Shown here: positions 25,101 to 34,143 of the stretch, in pieces
Layout of the letters: each line of letters begins with the position of its first letter
How positions within the stretch are numbered: position 1 is the stretch's first letter
Origin: Morinoia aosen
Lineage: Eukaryota > Arthropoda > Malacostraca > Amphipoda > Talitridae
DNA length: 64,000 nt
Direction of reading: 5' to 3'
NCBI GenBank assembly: GCA_030386875.1
Contig: CM059559.1
Location: forward strand, 4,895,177-4,959,176
Notes under the pieces: model-generated
Database searches by the model: none
The model's input: only the letters and a program-made list of their open reading frames with translations
What the model was told of the DNA's origin: nothing
Translations under genes and position numbers: made by a program

Positions 25101-28100
25101 AAATAAATGTTGTCGCGGGCAGATCCAAGCCAAAATTCACCGGTGCCTGGACGAAGTTGTCCCGAGGTCTCGCCTCCCTTCCCTCGCCGACCGCAGCCAG
25201 TGAGTTCTACCACTTAATAATAATAATAATGAAGGCATCTACGGGTGCTTTAGAAATAAGAAAATAGTTTTTATCTCCAAAAAAGTTGATACAAAAGTGA
25301 CCGTGAGTTTTGAAATGTCTTTGCATGAAGGCCCTATGGTTGGTAAGCATACGTATCATAGTACATATGTCAGTGGTTTAACGAAAGATTTAGAGAGAAA
25401 TGCAGAGTTATTTTCCCTTGATTAAGTTATTCTAAGCTTGATAATGCTCATTAGTATAAGTTACATAGCATATGAATAAAGCTTACATAACATATAAATA
25501 AAGGTTACATAACATGTAAACACAAGTTACATAACACATAAATAAAGGTTGCATAACATAAATACAAGTTACATAAGATATGAATATCAGTTACATAACA
25601 TATAAATACAAATAAATTAACATAAATACAAGTTACATAACATATAATTACAAGTTACATAACATATAAATACAAGTTACATAACATATAAATGCAAGTT
25701 ACATAACATATAAATGCAAGTTACATAACATATATATACAAGTTACATAAAATATAAATACAAGTTACATAACAAATAAATACAAGTTACATAACATATA
25801 AATGCAAGTTACATAACATATAAATACAAATTACATAACATATAAATGCAAGTTACATAACATATATATACAAGTTATATAACATATAAATGCAAGTTAC
25901 ATAACATATAAATACAAATTACATAACATATAAATACAAGTTACATAACATAAAAATACAAGTTACATAACATATAAATGCAAGTTACATAACATATATA
26001 TACAAGTTACATAACATATATATACAAGTTACATAACATATTTATACAAGTTACATAACATATAAATGCAAGTTACATAACATATATATACAAGTTACAT
26101 AACATATAAAACCAGTGATACATGCATAAAAAACAGTTCTGACAGTCGCGCGCTGCACCATTCCATAATGAGCCATAATGTGGCCAGCTTTCAACGATTA
26201 GAAATCACTTGCAGTATGATAAACACCGCGGAGACAAAATCTTCGTTTCACTGAGCTGATCGCTAATTTAAAAATGGATGTAAAATGGAGACATTCAGAA
26301 TATCACTTTTACGAACGAGTTTGACTCATATTGTCAATCTCTAAAATAAGATTCAGCGATAATTTTGAAAAATTGACCGCTCTCCGTCACCTAAACCTAC
26401 GTGTGTCAAAACGCATATTTTGCTTCTGAATTATTTTCTATTATTAAATTTGTTAGTACAATATTTCTTCACTTCTCAATCACAAACTTTTTAGCGGTTT
26501 ACATGGAAAATACAAGCTATTAATTATTCAAACTATCTAATTTTCTTAACACTTAAATCCCACATCATCAAATGACGTTTTTAATCGAAATAATTTTGTT
26601 TCAAAATTCTTAGAATTCATTTAAAAACCATGTCACTGCAAGAGTTTTTCGATGATTTTACTTGACTTGCACATGGAAAATAAACAAAAGTGTTTTGGCA
26701 AGTGGTGAATCTTGATTTTGATACCTCTAAGTAATAATTTTACGGTGCAAACCTTGTTGAAAGCAAATTCATGAGGCAGCGCTGGTGATTGACCACCCCT
26801 CATGTGTGCCCCAGACTCCAATACGTGGACGCGGTGATCCTGGACGTGCTGCGGCTGAGCTCCCTGGCGCCCATAGCGCTGCTGCACAGGGTCACGTCAG
26901 ACGTGGTCTTTGAGGGATACTCTATTCCCAAGGTACGGGGTGTTGGGTACTCTATTGCCAAGGTACGGGCTGTGTGGTACTCTATTCCCAAGGTACGGGC
27001 TGTGTGGTACTCTATTCCCAAGGTACGGGCTGTGTGGTACTCTATTTTCAAGGTACGGGGTGTGTGGTACTCTATTTCCAAGGTACGGGCTGTGTGGTAC
27101 TCTATTCCCAAGGTACGGGCTGTTAGGTACTCTATTGCCAAGGTACGGGCTGTGTGGTACTCTATTCCCAAGGTTCGGGCTGTGTGGTACTCTATTCCCA
27201 AGGTACGGGCTGTGTGGTACTCTATTCCCAAGGTACGGGCTGTTAGGTACTCTATTGCCAAGGTACGGGCTATGTGGTACTCTATTCCCAAGGTACGGGC
27301 TGTGTGGTACTCTATTTCCAAGGTACGGGCTGTGTGGAACTCTATTCCCAAGGTACGGGGTGTGTGGTACTCTATTCCAAAGGTACGGGCTGTGTGGTAC
27401 TTTATTCCCAAGGTACGGGCTGTGTGGTACTCTATTCCCAAGGTACGGGCTGTTAGGTACTCTATTGCCAAGGTACGGGCTGTTGGGTACTCTATTGCCA
27501 AGGTACGGGCTGTTGGGTACTCTATTCCCATGGTACGGGCTGTTGGGTACTCTATTCCCAAGGTACGGGCTGATGGTTACTCAATTCCCAAGGTACGGGC
27601 TGTTGGGTACTCTATTGCCAAGGTACCGGCTGATGGTTACTCAATTCCCAAGGTACGGGCTGATGGGTGCTCAATTCCCAAGGTACGGGCTGTTGGGTAC
27701 TCTATTGCCAAGATACCGGCTGATGGTTACTCAATTCCCAAGGTACGGGCTGATGGGTGCTCAATTCCCAAGGTACGGGCTGTTGGGTACTCTATTGCCA
27801 AGGTACCGGCTGATGGTTACTCAATTTCCAAGGTACGGGCTGATGGGTGCTCAATTCCCAAGGTACGGGCTGTTGGGTACTTTATTGCCAAGGTACCGGC
27901 TGATGGTTACTCAATTCCCAAGGTACGGGCTGATGGTTACTCAATTCCCAAGGTACGGGCTGTTGGGTACTCTATTGCCAAGGTACCGGCTGATGATTAC
28001 TCAATTCCCAAGGTACGGGCTGATGGTTACTCAATTCCCAAGGTACGGGCTGTTGGGTACTCTATTGCCAAGGTACCGGCTGATGGTTACTCAATTCCCA

Positions 28101-29527
28101 AGGTACGGGCTGATGGTTACTCAATTCCCAAGGTACGGGCTGTTTGGGTACTCTATTGCCAAGGTACCGGCTGATGGTTACTCAATTCCCAAGGTACGGG
28201 CTGATGGTTACTTAATTCCCAAGGTATGGGCTGTTGGGTACTCTATTGCCAAGGTACCGGCTGATGGTTACTCAATTCCCAAGGTACGGGCTGATGGGTG
28301 CTCAATTCCCAAGGTGCGGGCTGTTTGGGTTCTATACCCTAGTTACGGGCTGTTCCTTTTGAAGGATAATCTATTCCCAAGGTATGGACAGTTACTTATT
28401 CATTTTAGCTATTTCATGTTTTGTTCCAGATCTCTTAGACTCTGATATTAGCTTTGTGCCTAAAAGTGGTAGAAACTCTTTATAGGTCGCAAGTTTATTA
28501 GATTCGTTCTGGTTATATGAAATGTGATTGTGTGGTGGTGTTCCGAGCACGATTCTGGGTTGCAGAACACAACGGTGCTCGCTTGTGCCGAACTCTGCCA
28601 TCGGGACAGGAGGTTCTGGAAGAAGCCTTACGAGCTTTACCCGGAGCATTTTTTGGACGAAAACGGAAATTTAGACACCAAAAAGGAAGGCTTCATGCCT
28701 TTCTCATTGGGTGAGTGACTTAAATCTAGTTGGATATTGGTACAATATTGATATTTTCATACTCTACGCTCACCTAATAAAGGCTCAGCTTAAAATCGTA
28801 AAAAAAAGAGTAATAGCTTGAATTGCAACGCAGTGTGTTGGAAAATCGTATCAGTGACACAGACATTCTCAACAGCAAGCCCAAATTGTTGCCAATGAAA
28901 GTATTGAAAGCTTCGTTTGTACCTACATAATTGCCGAATTTTTGACGCTGTAATAAGTTCGTAGGGAAGAAGCATTAATACGTAAATTGAGGCACGGCAG
29001 TTGTATTGGCAATTCTAATGTTAACCTTGTTTCCTGCTGTGAGTTCTCAATGATTTGTAAATTTTTCGTCTCTTTCTACACCTTTTCGAAACGAAGCTAA
29101 TATTTAGCATTTCCACATTTGTATCCTGTAATTTTTTAATAGACTTAAATTCGTTGGCTCAAATTTGTAAGGAGAAGGAAGACTCCACGAACCCGTTTTC
29201 CTTCAGAGGAGTACCGATTGTGATAGTCGATTAACCTTGTTTGACATGTTCACATCACACACACATATGTCAAATGTTTTCTTCATTATTTCCCATGTTC
29301 ACACCACACATGTCAAATACCTTCTTCATTATTTCCTGCCAGGACGTCGTCAGTGTTTGGGGGAATCCTTGGCTCGCATGGAACTCTACGTCTTCACGAC
29401 GGCCATCTTGCAGCGGTTCAGGATCGAGCCACCAGAGGGGGTGACTCTCACGGCCGAGCTGGACAAGTCTCAGAAGCTTCTCAACATACCCAAGGAATAT
29501 GAAGTCGTGCTTATAAAAAGGACATGA
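10034..29527 (+). CDS. Cytochrome P450, CYP2 clan, complete 11-exon gene (gene 2)
   Basis: Microsomal P450 monooxygenase, predicted 494 aa. Exons: 10034-10112, 13210-13309, 18232-18365, 19158-19379, 21227-21429, 22968-23085, 23677-23780, 25123-25199, 26815-26932, 28566-28710, 29343-29527. All junctions are GT..AG and the phases chain without a stop. Visible motifs: an N-terminal hydrophobic anchor (residues about 2-15) and a PPG hinge; WSDNR (C-helix WxxxR); AGTDTTS in the I-helix; DVLR at the K-helix where ExxR is expected; PEHFLDE; and heme loop [11 protein letters not shown]. The length is normal for the family. AATAAA lies at 29633, 106 nt after the stop. A TTTTTCAG at 10019-10026 just before the ATG suggests a 5'-noncoding exon upstream. 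Substrate unknown; I cannot assign a CYP family number. Confidence 0.95.
10385..10760. mobile_element. hAT-like MITE in intron 1
   Basis: 376 bp with ends GAGCGGTTCTTAACC (left) and the complement of CAGTGGTTCTTAACC (right). The 8-bp flanks CTCTAATG (10377-10384) and CGCTAATG (10761-10768) match at 7 of 8 positions. CAGTGGTT ends and 8-bp target duplications fit the hAT (Charlie-type) superfamily. No transposase. Confidence 0.82.
11094..11347 (+). mobile_element. Truncated mariner element
   Basis: After a TA comes TTGGGTTGGCCAAAAAGTTC, a classical mariner inverted repeat. At 11282-11347 a short frame reads [20 protein letters not shown] before a stop, resembling a mariner transposase N-terminus. 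No right end was found, so this is a 5' remnant. Confidence 0.8.
11712..11815. mobile_element. Hairpin MITE, copy e (diverged)
   Basis: Starts CTCAGTCTACCTTTTTCG with GCATGCATGCAT and an internal inverted arm. It matches the about 108-bp hairpin family at 44498, 46917, 50444 and 53521. The right end is decayed. Confidence 0.65.
12289..13084 (+). repeat. 14-bp minisatellite in intron 1
   Basis: About 57 tandem copies of GTGAATAACTTAG(T/A). It ends 125 bp before the acceptor of exon 2. Confidence 0.95.
13210..13309 (+). CDS. Gene 2 exon 2
   Basis: 100 nt, acceptor TTTCAG, donor GTAAGT. It encodes [16 protein letters not shown]... to KYGNIFT, the usual proline-rich entry and first beta strand of a P450. 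Confidence 0.93.
13310..14700. other. Gene 2 intron 2, part before the LINE
   Basis: No gene recognised. The stretch from about 14020 may be 5'-UTR of the LINE that follows, but I see no target duplication to fix its edge. Confidence 0.5.
14700..18085 (+). mobile_element. APE-type non-LTR retrotransposon (LINE, CR1/L2/Jockey-like)
   Basis: One long frame holds an apurinic endonuclease domain followed by reverse transcriptase. After the coding part there is a 3' UTR ending in a short tandem tail (AAATTGTTT repeated, 18058-18080), as is common for CR1/L2-like LINEs. The 5' edge is uncertain. It lies inside intron 2 of gene 2 in the same orientation. No RNase H domain was noticed. Confidence 0.85.
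14717..17677 (+). pseudogene. LINE ORF2: endonuclease plus reverse transcriptase, with two stops
   Basis: About 987 codons in one frame, interrupted only by TAA at 16454-16456 and TAG at 16679-16681. Endonuclease motifs: [12 protein letters not shown] (near 14817), [21 protein letters not shown] (near 15236) and [10 protein letters not shown] (near 15430). RT motifs: [36 protein letters not shown] and the catalytic block, which reads FAGD instead of FADD (near 16852). The loss of one of the two catalytic aspartates plus two stops makes it inactive, but the frame is otherwise intact, so the decay is moderate. Confidence 0.92.
18232..18365 (+). CDS. Gene 2 exon 3
   Basis: 134 nt, acceptor CTTCCAG, donor GTGAGC. 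It encodes [20 protein letters not shown] through HGRRNA, the B-helix region. Confidence 0.93.
18366..19157. other. Gene 2 intron 3
   Basis: About 0.8 kb. No repeat or gene seen. Confidence 0.6.
19158..19379 (+). CDS. Gene 2 exon 4 (C-helix WxxxR)
   Basis: 222 nt, acceptor TTCAG, donor GTGAGT. It reads [20 protein letters not shown] with the heme-propionate Trp and Arg, then RDLGMGK and a Glu-rich helix. Confidence 0.95.
19380..20340. other. Gene 2 intron 4, first part
   Basis: No gene recognised. Around 20215-20310 a short phrase (GTCTATTGAGTATT) recurs a few times, and again near 20705. Confidence 0.5.
20341..20638 (+). repeat. Dispersed element R, copy A
   Basis: Shares with 22061-22271 and 37571-37790 the order: GGCCGTAAGAAAT, CAATCTC(G/T)CGAGA, GATGAGGCCG..CACGGCCCGTCAA, ACAGATACGCTCATC, GGCTGGCTTCGGACAGAC, a GACGGACx run and TTATTATAGxATAG. 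GGCCGxGTGxxCACGGCC can form a hairpin. Class unknown (short non-autonomous element). Confidence 0.75.
21227..21429 (+). CDS. Gene 2 exon 5
   Basis: 203 nt, acceptor CATCAG, donor GTAAGA, ends in phase 0. It reads [20 protein letters not shown] and on to [14 protein letters not shown] (F-G region). Confidence 0.93.
21928..22420 (+). repeat. 54-bp tandem repeat in intron 5, interrupted
   Basis: Units of ATTACACTATTTAGTTGCGA..AAGCATTCCCTTATGCAACTTTTTTACACTGT repeat every 54 bp. The array is split by dispersed element R (22061-22271) and resumes after it, so the element inserted into an existing array. Confidence 0.88.
22061..22271 (+). repeat. Dispersed element R, copy B
   Basis: Close match to copy C (37571-37790), including the GAGGCCGCGTGAACACGGCC hairpin and a (GACG)n run. 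It ends TTATTATAGTATAGAT. Confidence 0.8.
22968..23085 (+). CDS. Gene 2 exon 6
   Basis: 118 nt, acceptor TTTTCAG, donor GTCAGT, ends in phase 1. It reads [20 protein letters not shown] through FLLQKNC. The donor was chosen because it gives the same length and phase as exon 6 of gene 3 and joins in frame to exon 7. Confidence 0.88.
23270..23633 (+). repeat. 56-bp tandem repeat in intron 6
   Basis: About six units containing AATAAATTAAATxGTAGCAC and CGCAATTAAAACAATCGAAA. It ends about 40 bp before the acceptor of exon 7. Confidence 0.9.
23677..23780 (+). CDS. Gene 2 exon 7 (I-helix AGTDTT)
   Basis: 104 nt, acceptor CTGCAG, donor GTGGGT. It reads [20 protein letters not shown], the oxygen-activation groove with the Asp-Thr pair. 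Confidence 0.94.
23781..24490. other. Gene 2 intron 7, first part
   Basis: No gene recognised. Confidence 0.5.
24495..24812 (+). repeat. 62-bp tandem repeat in intron 7
   Basis: About five copies of a unit with GAAAAACGACGCATAG, ATTGTCCACAGTTTA and ATGTTATAATCAGCC. A clear 62-bp spacing is seen between 24628 and 24690. Confidence 0.9.
25123..25199 (+). CDS. Gene 2 exon 8
   Basis: 77 nt reading [20 protein letters not shown] and LADRS, ending in phase 2, donor GTGAGT. The acceptor (GTCGCGGGCAG) has a poor pyrimidine tract. Confidence 0.92.
25455..26112 (+). repeat. 22-bp minisatellite in intron 8
   Basis: About 30 units like TACAAGTTACATAACATATA(A)A. Intron 8 of gene 3 also has an array (39985-40355) but of unrelated sequence. 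Confidence 0.93.
26815..26932 (+). CDS. Gene 2 exon 9 (K-helix, DxxR)
   Basis: 118 nt, acceptor CCCCAG, donor GTACGG. It reads [20 protein letters not shown] and ends [10 protein letters not shown]. The position of the ExxR glutamate is Asp (LDVLR). The last codons plus the donor are the seed of the 30-bp array that begins at once after it. Confidence 0.93.
26920..28387 (+). repeat. 30-bp minisatellite from exon 9 / donor junction (gene 2)
   Basis: About 49 units, starting in the last exon-9 codons (GGATACTCTATTCCCAAG) and its donor GTACGG. Nearly every unit repeats Y-S-I-P/A-K plus GTACGG or GTACCG. The left half alternates two unit types. From about 27600 to 28140 a 90-bp trimer (GTTGGGTAC.., GATGGTTAC.., GATGG(G/T)T(G/A)C..) repeats about six times. 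The array closes with a longer copy, TTTTGAAGGATAATCTATTC then CCAAGGTATGG, so it is bracketed by two exon-end copies. The exon-9 frame stays open to 28174, where one inserted base (near 28144) shifts it. Confidence 0.95.
28566..28710 (+). CDS. Gene 2 exon 10
   Basis: 145 nt, acceptor TTGCAG, donor GTGAGT. Same reading as gene 1 exon 10 but ending FSLG instead of FSIG. Contains [10 protein letters not shown]. Confidence 0.95.
29240..29338 (+). repeat. Tandem duplication next to the exon 11 acceptor
   Basis: Two copies of about 47 bp (CATGTTCACA..CACACATxTGTCAAAT, CTTCATTATTTCC) run up to the TGCCAG acceptor of exon 11. Gene 1 lacks this. Confidence 0.8.
29343..29527 (+). CDS. Gene 2 exon 11 (heme-Cys, stop)
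   Basis: 185 nt, acceptor CTGCCAG, TGA at 29525-29527. It reads [20 protein letters not shown] and ends [13 protein letters not shown]. Confidence 0.95.
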
Positions 29528-29632
29528 GCTCGAGGACTCCAACAACAAAACCTGGGTCCATGTTATGTGTCTATCCACGAGATGACACTTTCAAGTATTC
29601 GTATCAGAGCTGCAGTTTTCTTCTCGTATAAA

Positions 29633-29638
29633 AATAAA
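29633..29638 (+). terminator. Poly(A) signal AATAAA of gene 2
   Basis: Canonical hexamer 106 nt after the stop codon. Confidence 0.6.
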
Positions 29639-29670
29639 GCTTAGTTTTGATTTAAGCTGATGCGCTAGAA

Positions 29671-29847
29671 CAGAGGTTACTAACCTGGGGTACGAGATGA
29701 TATTCCAGGGGTGCAAGAAAAGTAGAGGTAAATAATAGGATATTAGCTATGTGTTACCCAATTTTGTATTTTTATATTTCAGGGAGTGCTAGGTTCAAAT
29801 GAAATTTTTTTGAGGAGTGCGGGACGAAAAAAGGTTGGGAACTCCTG
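29671..29847. mobile_element. hAT-like MITE
   Basis: 177 bp with ends CAGAGGTTACTAACCTGGGG and, at right, the complement of CAGGAGTTCCCAACC. Flanks CGCTAGAA / CTCTAGAG (8 bp, 6 matches) fit the hAT target pattern. No coding capacity. Confidence 0.75.
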
Positions 29848-29859
29848 CTCTAGAGAACT

Positions 29860-32025
29860 CACTTGCCCCTACTTCTTTTGTAAATGCTTTACATTAGTTC
29901 AGCAAAACATAATGTTAAAGCGGAATGAAACCGGAAAAGAAGAAAAGAGCATCGGGCACTTGCGTACGCCGGAAGCAAGGTTCCACTTTGCGCCGGCTTT
30001 TCTCCAGAAGATGATATAGGCTCCGGGAGATAATAGGAGGGCAATGGTTAAAAGTTTTCTAAACCATAGCAGTTGCCTGCTTTGAAACTAACAAAATCTT
30101 CTATTTCTTCGGGAAAACATTTGGAGAAAACTAAATTTGAAGACCATGCACTGACGAGAACAGATATCTGTAACAGTTCACGTACAGAGAAATTGGCTGT
30201 GTCTAACCTCCAATTATTTTTTAAGTGTCCATGAATCCCTGACGGACACATCCACTTTATGTGCCTATCTAAAAATTTTGCCAAAAGGAAATCTGACCAC
30301 TACATAAAGATATCGAAATGAATTACGACTTCGGTTTACGTGGATTAAAAGTTCACTGTAGAAAACGGCTGGATAGCTTCTTGTCTCCTTAATTGTATGG
30401 AATTTGGTAAACGCGCAGTATCATTTGATAAACGCGCAGGACTATGAAATTTTTATGAAGACAAATCAAATTAATTCATGAGGAAACGAAGAATTGAGAG
30501 TTCGGACTAAAAAATTCGTCTGGGGATGATTTGTGTTATTTCCCCCACAGTTGCAGAACAGGGATTTCGTTTTAAACGGAAAAAATGTTGTTCTCAAATC
30601 ATACGAGTTTATGCTTGTACAAAAAATCGTGTTTTCAATTTTAATCTCTCATGCCATATTTTGAGCTTTACCTTTTAACGTGATTGATAAGTTTTCTCGT
30701 AATTTATAATTATCTACAGGAATTTTACATACGTGAAACAATTGAAAAAAAGCACAGATTTAAGTATATTCTGCTTGGAAAGAAGTATTGGTATAAACAG
30801 TATAGTAGGCATCATGCACTAAATATATATGAAAAAATTGCATCATGCAATAAGGAAAACATCTTTACTGATAACTGTATAATTACACTCGTATTATAGA
30901 AACGGTTTTTCAACTTCTTAACCTAAGGGCTAAAAATGAGTGAGTGAACTGTAAGCACATTGAATAAATTGTTGTTCTAGCCTCGTCCATTGTTTTTTTC
31001 TATAATCACCAGATCTCCTCTGGTGATGGTGAAAATGGCATCGACCATGTTGAAAATCGCGAGTACCGGACTTGAATCGAACCAAGGTTTTACTGTCCGA
31101 AGTGTAAAAGAAGATTAGGTCGCTCAGGACTCCTCTTGGGTTATTGTGAAAGCTCATTTTTATGGGAAATAAAATTATATAATTCCAATCATTGGTGAAT
31201 ATGCATGATTACCATGCTGTGTATCTTTTTCCACATTGTCTCTTCGTATTCAAAAAATAAACCACGCTTGAATGATTTGAAAAAATTAGAATCAGCTGTA
31301 CGCCGTACACGATCTATTTTCTTAAAAAAAATCAAGTAGGAAACATAAGAGTTAAAAATCGAAGAGACGAATTAGAAACTCATTTTCCTGCGTGAACTTT
31401 TCGGACGTTTCCGACCTGCTCTATAATTGAATGTTTATACATTGGATGGGAGGTCGCGAACTGCAGTGGTCAAATGGTGCTCTCACCTCGTCTTGTGCGT
31501 CTCTAAATCTCTTTCTTTGGCACATTATCAGTCTTCCAGGCCAAAATATGAGCCTTTCTCACGCCACTAAGGTTAGTAGGAGCCATTAGGATAAATGTCT
31601 CCTAAAATTGCAGCGCAACAATGAAAAAAAAAACGAAAATAGTGGTAGGAGACTGGAGCAGAAAAAAACACAACTACTCTCCAAAAGTGCTCGATCGAAG
31701 AGCCCTGAGGGGAAAAACTGGAAGCTGACTGCGCGGCCAGCATGGTAGATAGCTAACTGAGTTGCCCGATGTAAAATAATAATAATAATCAGATGCATAA
31801 CAGCGACGAAAAACGCAATACGTTAACAGAGCTTTTTTGGCATTGATTTCAATTGGGAGCGCTCTGTACTTTTTGCGGATACTGTAAGCCTGAAAGCCCG
31901 AATTTGACAAAACTTTTTAGCCTAGAGGTAAATTTGAATTAATCATTGAGGGATTGTTATACTGAAGATTGGGGGAGAATTTATATACGTGTAATATAAT
32001 GCCAAATATTCTATCTGTACAGTAC
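29860..32025. other. Space between convergent P450s, no gene recognised
   Basis: Several short open frames occur (for example minus 30048-30284), but none is recognisable. A tRNA B-box-like GGTTCGATTC lies on the minus strand at about 31073-31082. Confidence 0.5.
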
Positions 32026-32030
32026 GTGAT

Positions 32031-32387
32031 TGTTGTACATTAAAATATGCATCGTATAATGTGATACTGGTTTTGTGAGTACGAGTTCCGGAGCGGAGGT
32101 TTGCGCGTCTTGCCGGATGCCTTATCGCGTTCAGGTCAGATGCCTTTATGGGACCTCCGCCGGAAGCTGTGCCTTGGGGGCGCATCGCATTGGTATGCAC
32201 CGGAAGAGCATTGTTTCACTTCCGAGCGCTATAGTTTATAAGCAGTGTCGGTGTATGGATGATTCAGTACAAGAATAGGAACCTAGCTGAGTTTCCTTTT
32301 CCTACTCCACGAAGTTAAGGCTTGATACGGTAGTTAAAGCTACCTTAGGCTAAACCTCGTGTCGTGATGAAAAACCAAGATATTACA
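32031..32387 (+). repeat. 5' LTR
   Basis: 357 bp, TG..CA ends, strongly matching the 3' LTR. Confidence 0.92.
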
Positions 32388-32389
32388 AT

Positions 32390-33540
32390 TGGCGACGAGA
32401 CTGCGAATCTCCAAAGTAAATTTGAACGTTACAAGTGCTCCGAAATTAAGATGGCGCATTCTACAGTTTGCTGTCTTCCATTCGACGTTGTAGTGGAAAC
32501 AGTGAGTAATATCTACAACGATTCAAGTACAGTGTGCAGACGTTCTTCAGAAAGCGGGAAACAAAGGTGGTAACAAAGCTAGTATTATAGTTGAAGCTTC
32601 GCCTGTGAACATCATTACCGATCTACAACGAAGAATTTAACCTACGCTACATATGAGGAACTTGAAGGAAAGTTCATACAACAATTTAAAATCAAGAAAT
32701 CCACTGTTGGCGCATCTGTTACATTTCTAAACAGAGAGCAAAGTGTTAATGAATCCATACAAATTTATGCTAAAACGTTAAATGACTTAGCATCTTCGTG
32801 CAACTACGAAAAGTGCGGTCGCGATCGTCTCTTGAGAGGTGCTTTTGTGGCTGGTCTACATTCAGCGCAAATTCTCAGCGCGGTTCTACAGCAAGTCTTT
32901 CAACAGTAAAGCTTCGACGCTCCAGATATTATTCGTGAGGATTCATCTTCATCGTTTTTCACTACAGAAAAACTACAGCCGAATTACATATGTATTCGCT
33001 GCGGAACTAGGCAGACGCACCTTACAAAGAATTGCTATGCCCCAAAATTAAATTAATAAAATGCAAAAAATGTGGAAAATAGGCCACATTTCTAAAGTTT
33101 GCAATTTACGACTGCAGCACGACCTCCTCCTGTTAAGCCTACACAAAGGGGACCTACACAAGAAGAATTTGACGCAGCTCGCACTCACATAGTGCAGCTG
33201 GAAAGGAGCGGTTCTCAGTGCAACGTCGGAAGAGAAGATGTGTCAATGAAGAGTTCAAGTAAGCCTCTACAGCGGAAGAACGAAGTCATTCTACAAAAGC
33301 CTAGGAACGATACGTGTGACGGTAACTATGTTCATAATTTCTCTGATGTACAAACTAATTACGCGTTATTTCAGTCACATTGTATTCCTCAAAGTGTCAC
33401 AAAACTTGCTCCGCGCTCAACAATCGTAAAATTGTTACTTCCAGAGATAGAGTTAATCCTAAATATTCTTTGTCCAGAGCTAAGCCTATGTATGTAACTC
33501 AATTCTCTGATGATCTGTTTAATGATTCTTACTTGTCATC
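32390..33540 (+). pseudogene. gag remnant with two zinc knuckles
   Basis: Broken frames encode a gag-like stretch (FLNREQSVNESIQIYAKTLN near 32731). Two CCHC knuckles follow: 32991-33035 (C-IRC-..H-LTKN-C, with five rather than four residues before His) and 33062-33102 (C-KKC-GKIG-H-ISKV-C, canonical). The knuckles lie in different frames and stops separate them, so no functional protein is made. Confidence 0.75.
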
Positions 33541-33779
33541 TGATTCAGTCTAACGTTAAAGATACCGTTCATCTAGATGTGTTGCCTGATGCAGTTCCTG
33601 TATTTTTAAAGCACGCCGTGTTCTAGTAAGACTAAAAGACTCCTGCTTTGACACCGGTCAGCAGTTTACCTGTACAAAATGTACCTTGTAGATCAGGTAA
33701 AATAACTAAACCTGTAATGCTAATAGGTTGCTAAGTTTTCCTTCTGTGTGTCATATATTCATCTAAAAGGGAGGGAAAT

Positions 33780-34138
33780 TGTTGTATATTAAAATATGCA
33801 TCGTATAATGTGATACTGGTTTTGTGAGTACGAGTTCCGGAGCGGAGGTTTGCGCGTCTTGCCGGATGCCTTATCGCGTTCAGGTCAGATGTCTTTATGG
33901 GACCTCCGCCGGAAGCTGTGCCTTGGGGGCGCATCGCATTGGTATGCACCGGAAGAGCATTGTTTCACTTCCGAGCGCTATAGTTTATAAGCAGTGTCGG
34001 TGAATGGATGATTCAGTACAAGAATAGGAACCTAGCTAAGAGTTTCCTTTTCCTACTCCACGAAGTTAAGGCTTGATACGGTAGTTAAAGCTACCTTAGG
34101 CTAAACCTCGTGTCGTGATGAAAAACCAAGATATTACA
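33780..34138 (+). repeat. 3' LTR
   Basis: 359 bp, preceded directly by the polypurine tract. Confidence 0.92.
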
Positions 34139-34143
34139 GTGAT

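Larger units (their letters stand above)
32031..34138 (+). mobile_element. LTR retrotransposon, Gypsy-like, pol-deleted
   Basis: 2,108 bp with two direct LTRs (32031-32387 and 33780-34138), both beginning TGTTGTA and ending ATTACA. They are flanked by a perfect 5-bp target duplication GTGAT (32026-32030, 34139-34143). A tRNA-Ser-type primer site TGGCGACGAGA starts at 32390, two bases after the LTR. A polypurine tract (AAAAGGGAGGGAAAT) lies at 33765-33779. The inside is only 1.39 kb and shows gag remnants but no protease, RT or integrase, so it is a non-autonomous deletion derivative. I count about four small differences between the LTRs, so insertion was recent. Confidence 0.92.

Noticed and set aside
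30048..30284. 78-codon minus-strand frame with a protein-like look
   Set aside because: No motif recognised, no exon signals, not repeated elsewhere in the window.
31000..31145. tRNA-like or tRNA-derived SINE on the minus strand (GGTTCGATTC B-box)
   Set aside because: Only the B-box is convincing; no cloverleaf, clear A-box or second copy was found.
32075..32278. Frames inside both LTRs (also 33731-33949 and 31943-32200 on the minus strand)
   Set aside because: They lie within LTR sequence and partly repeat between the two LTRs; not genes.
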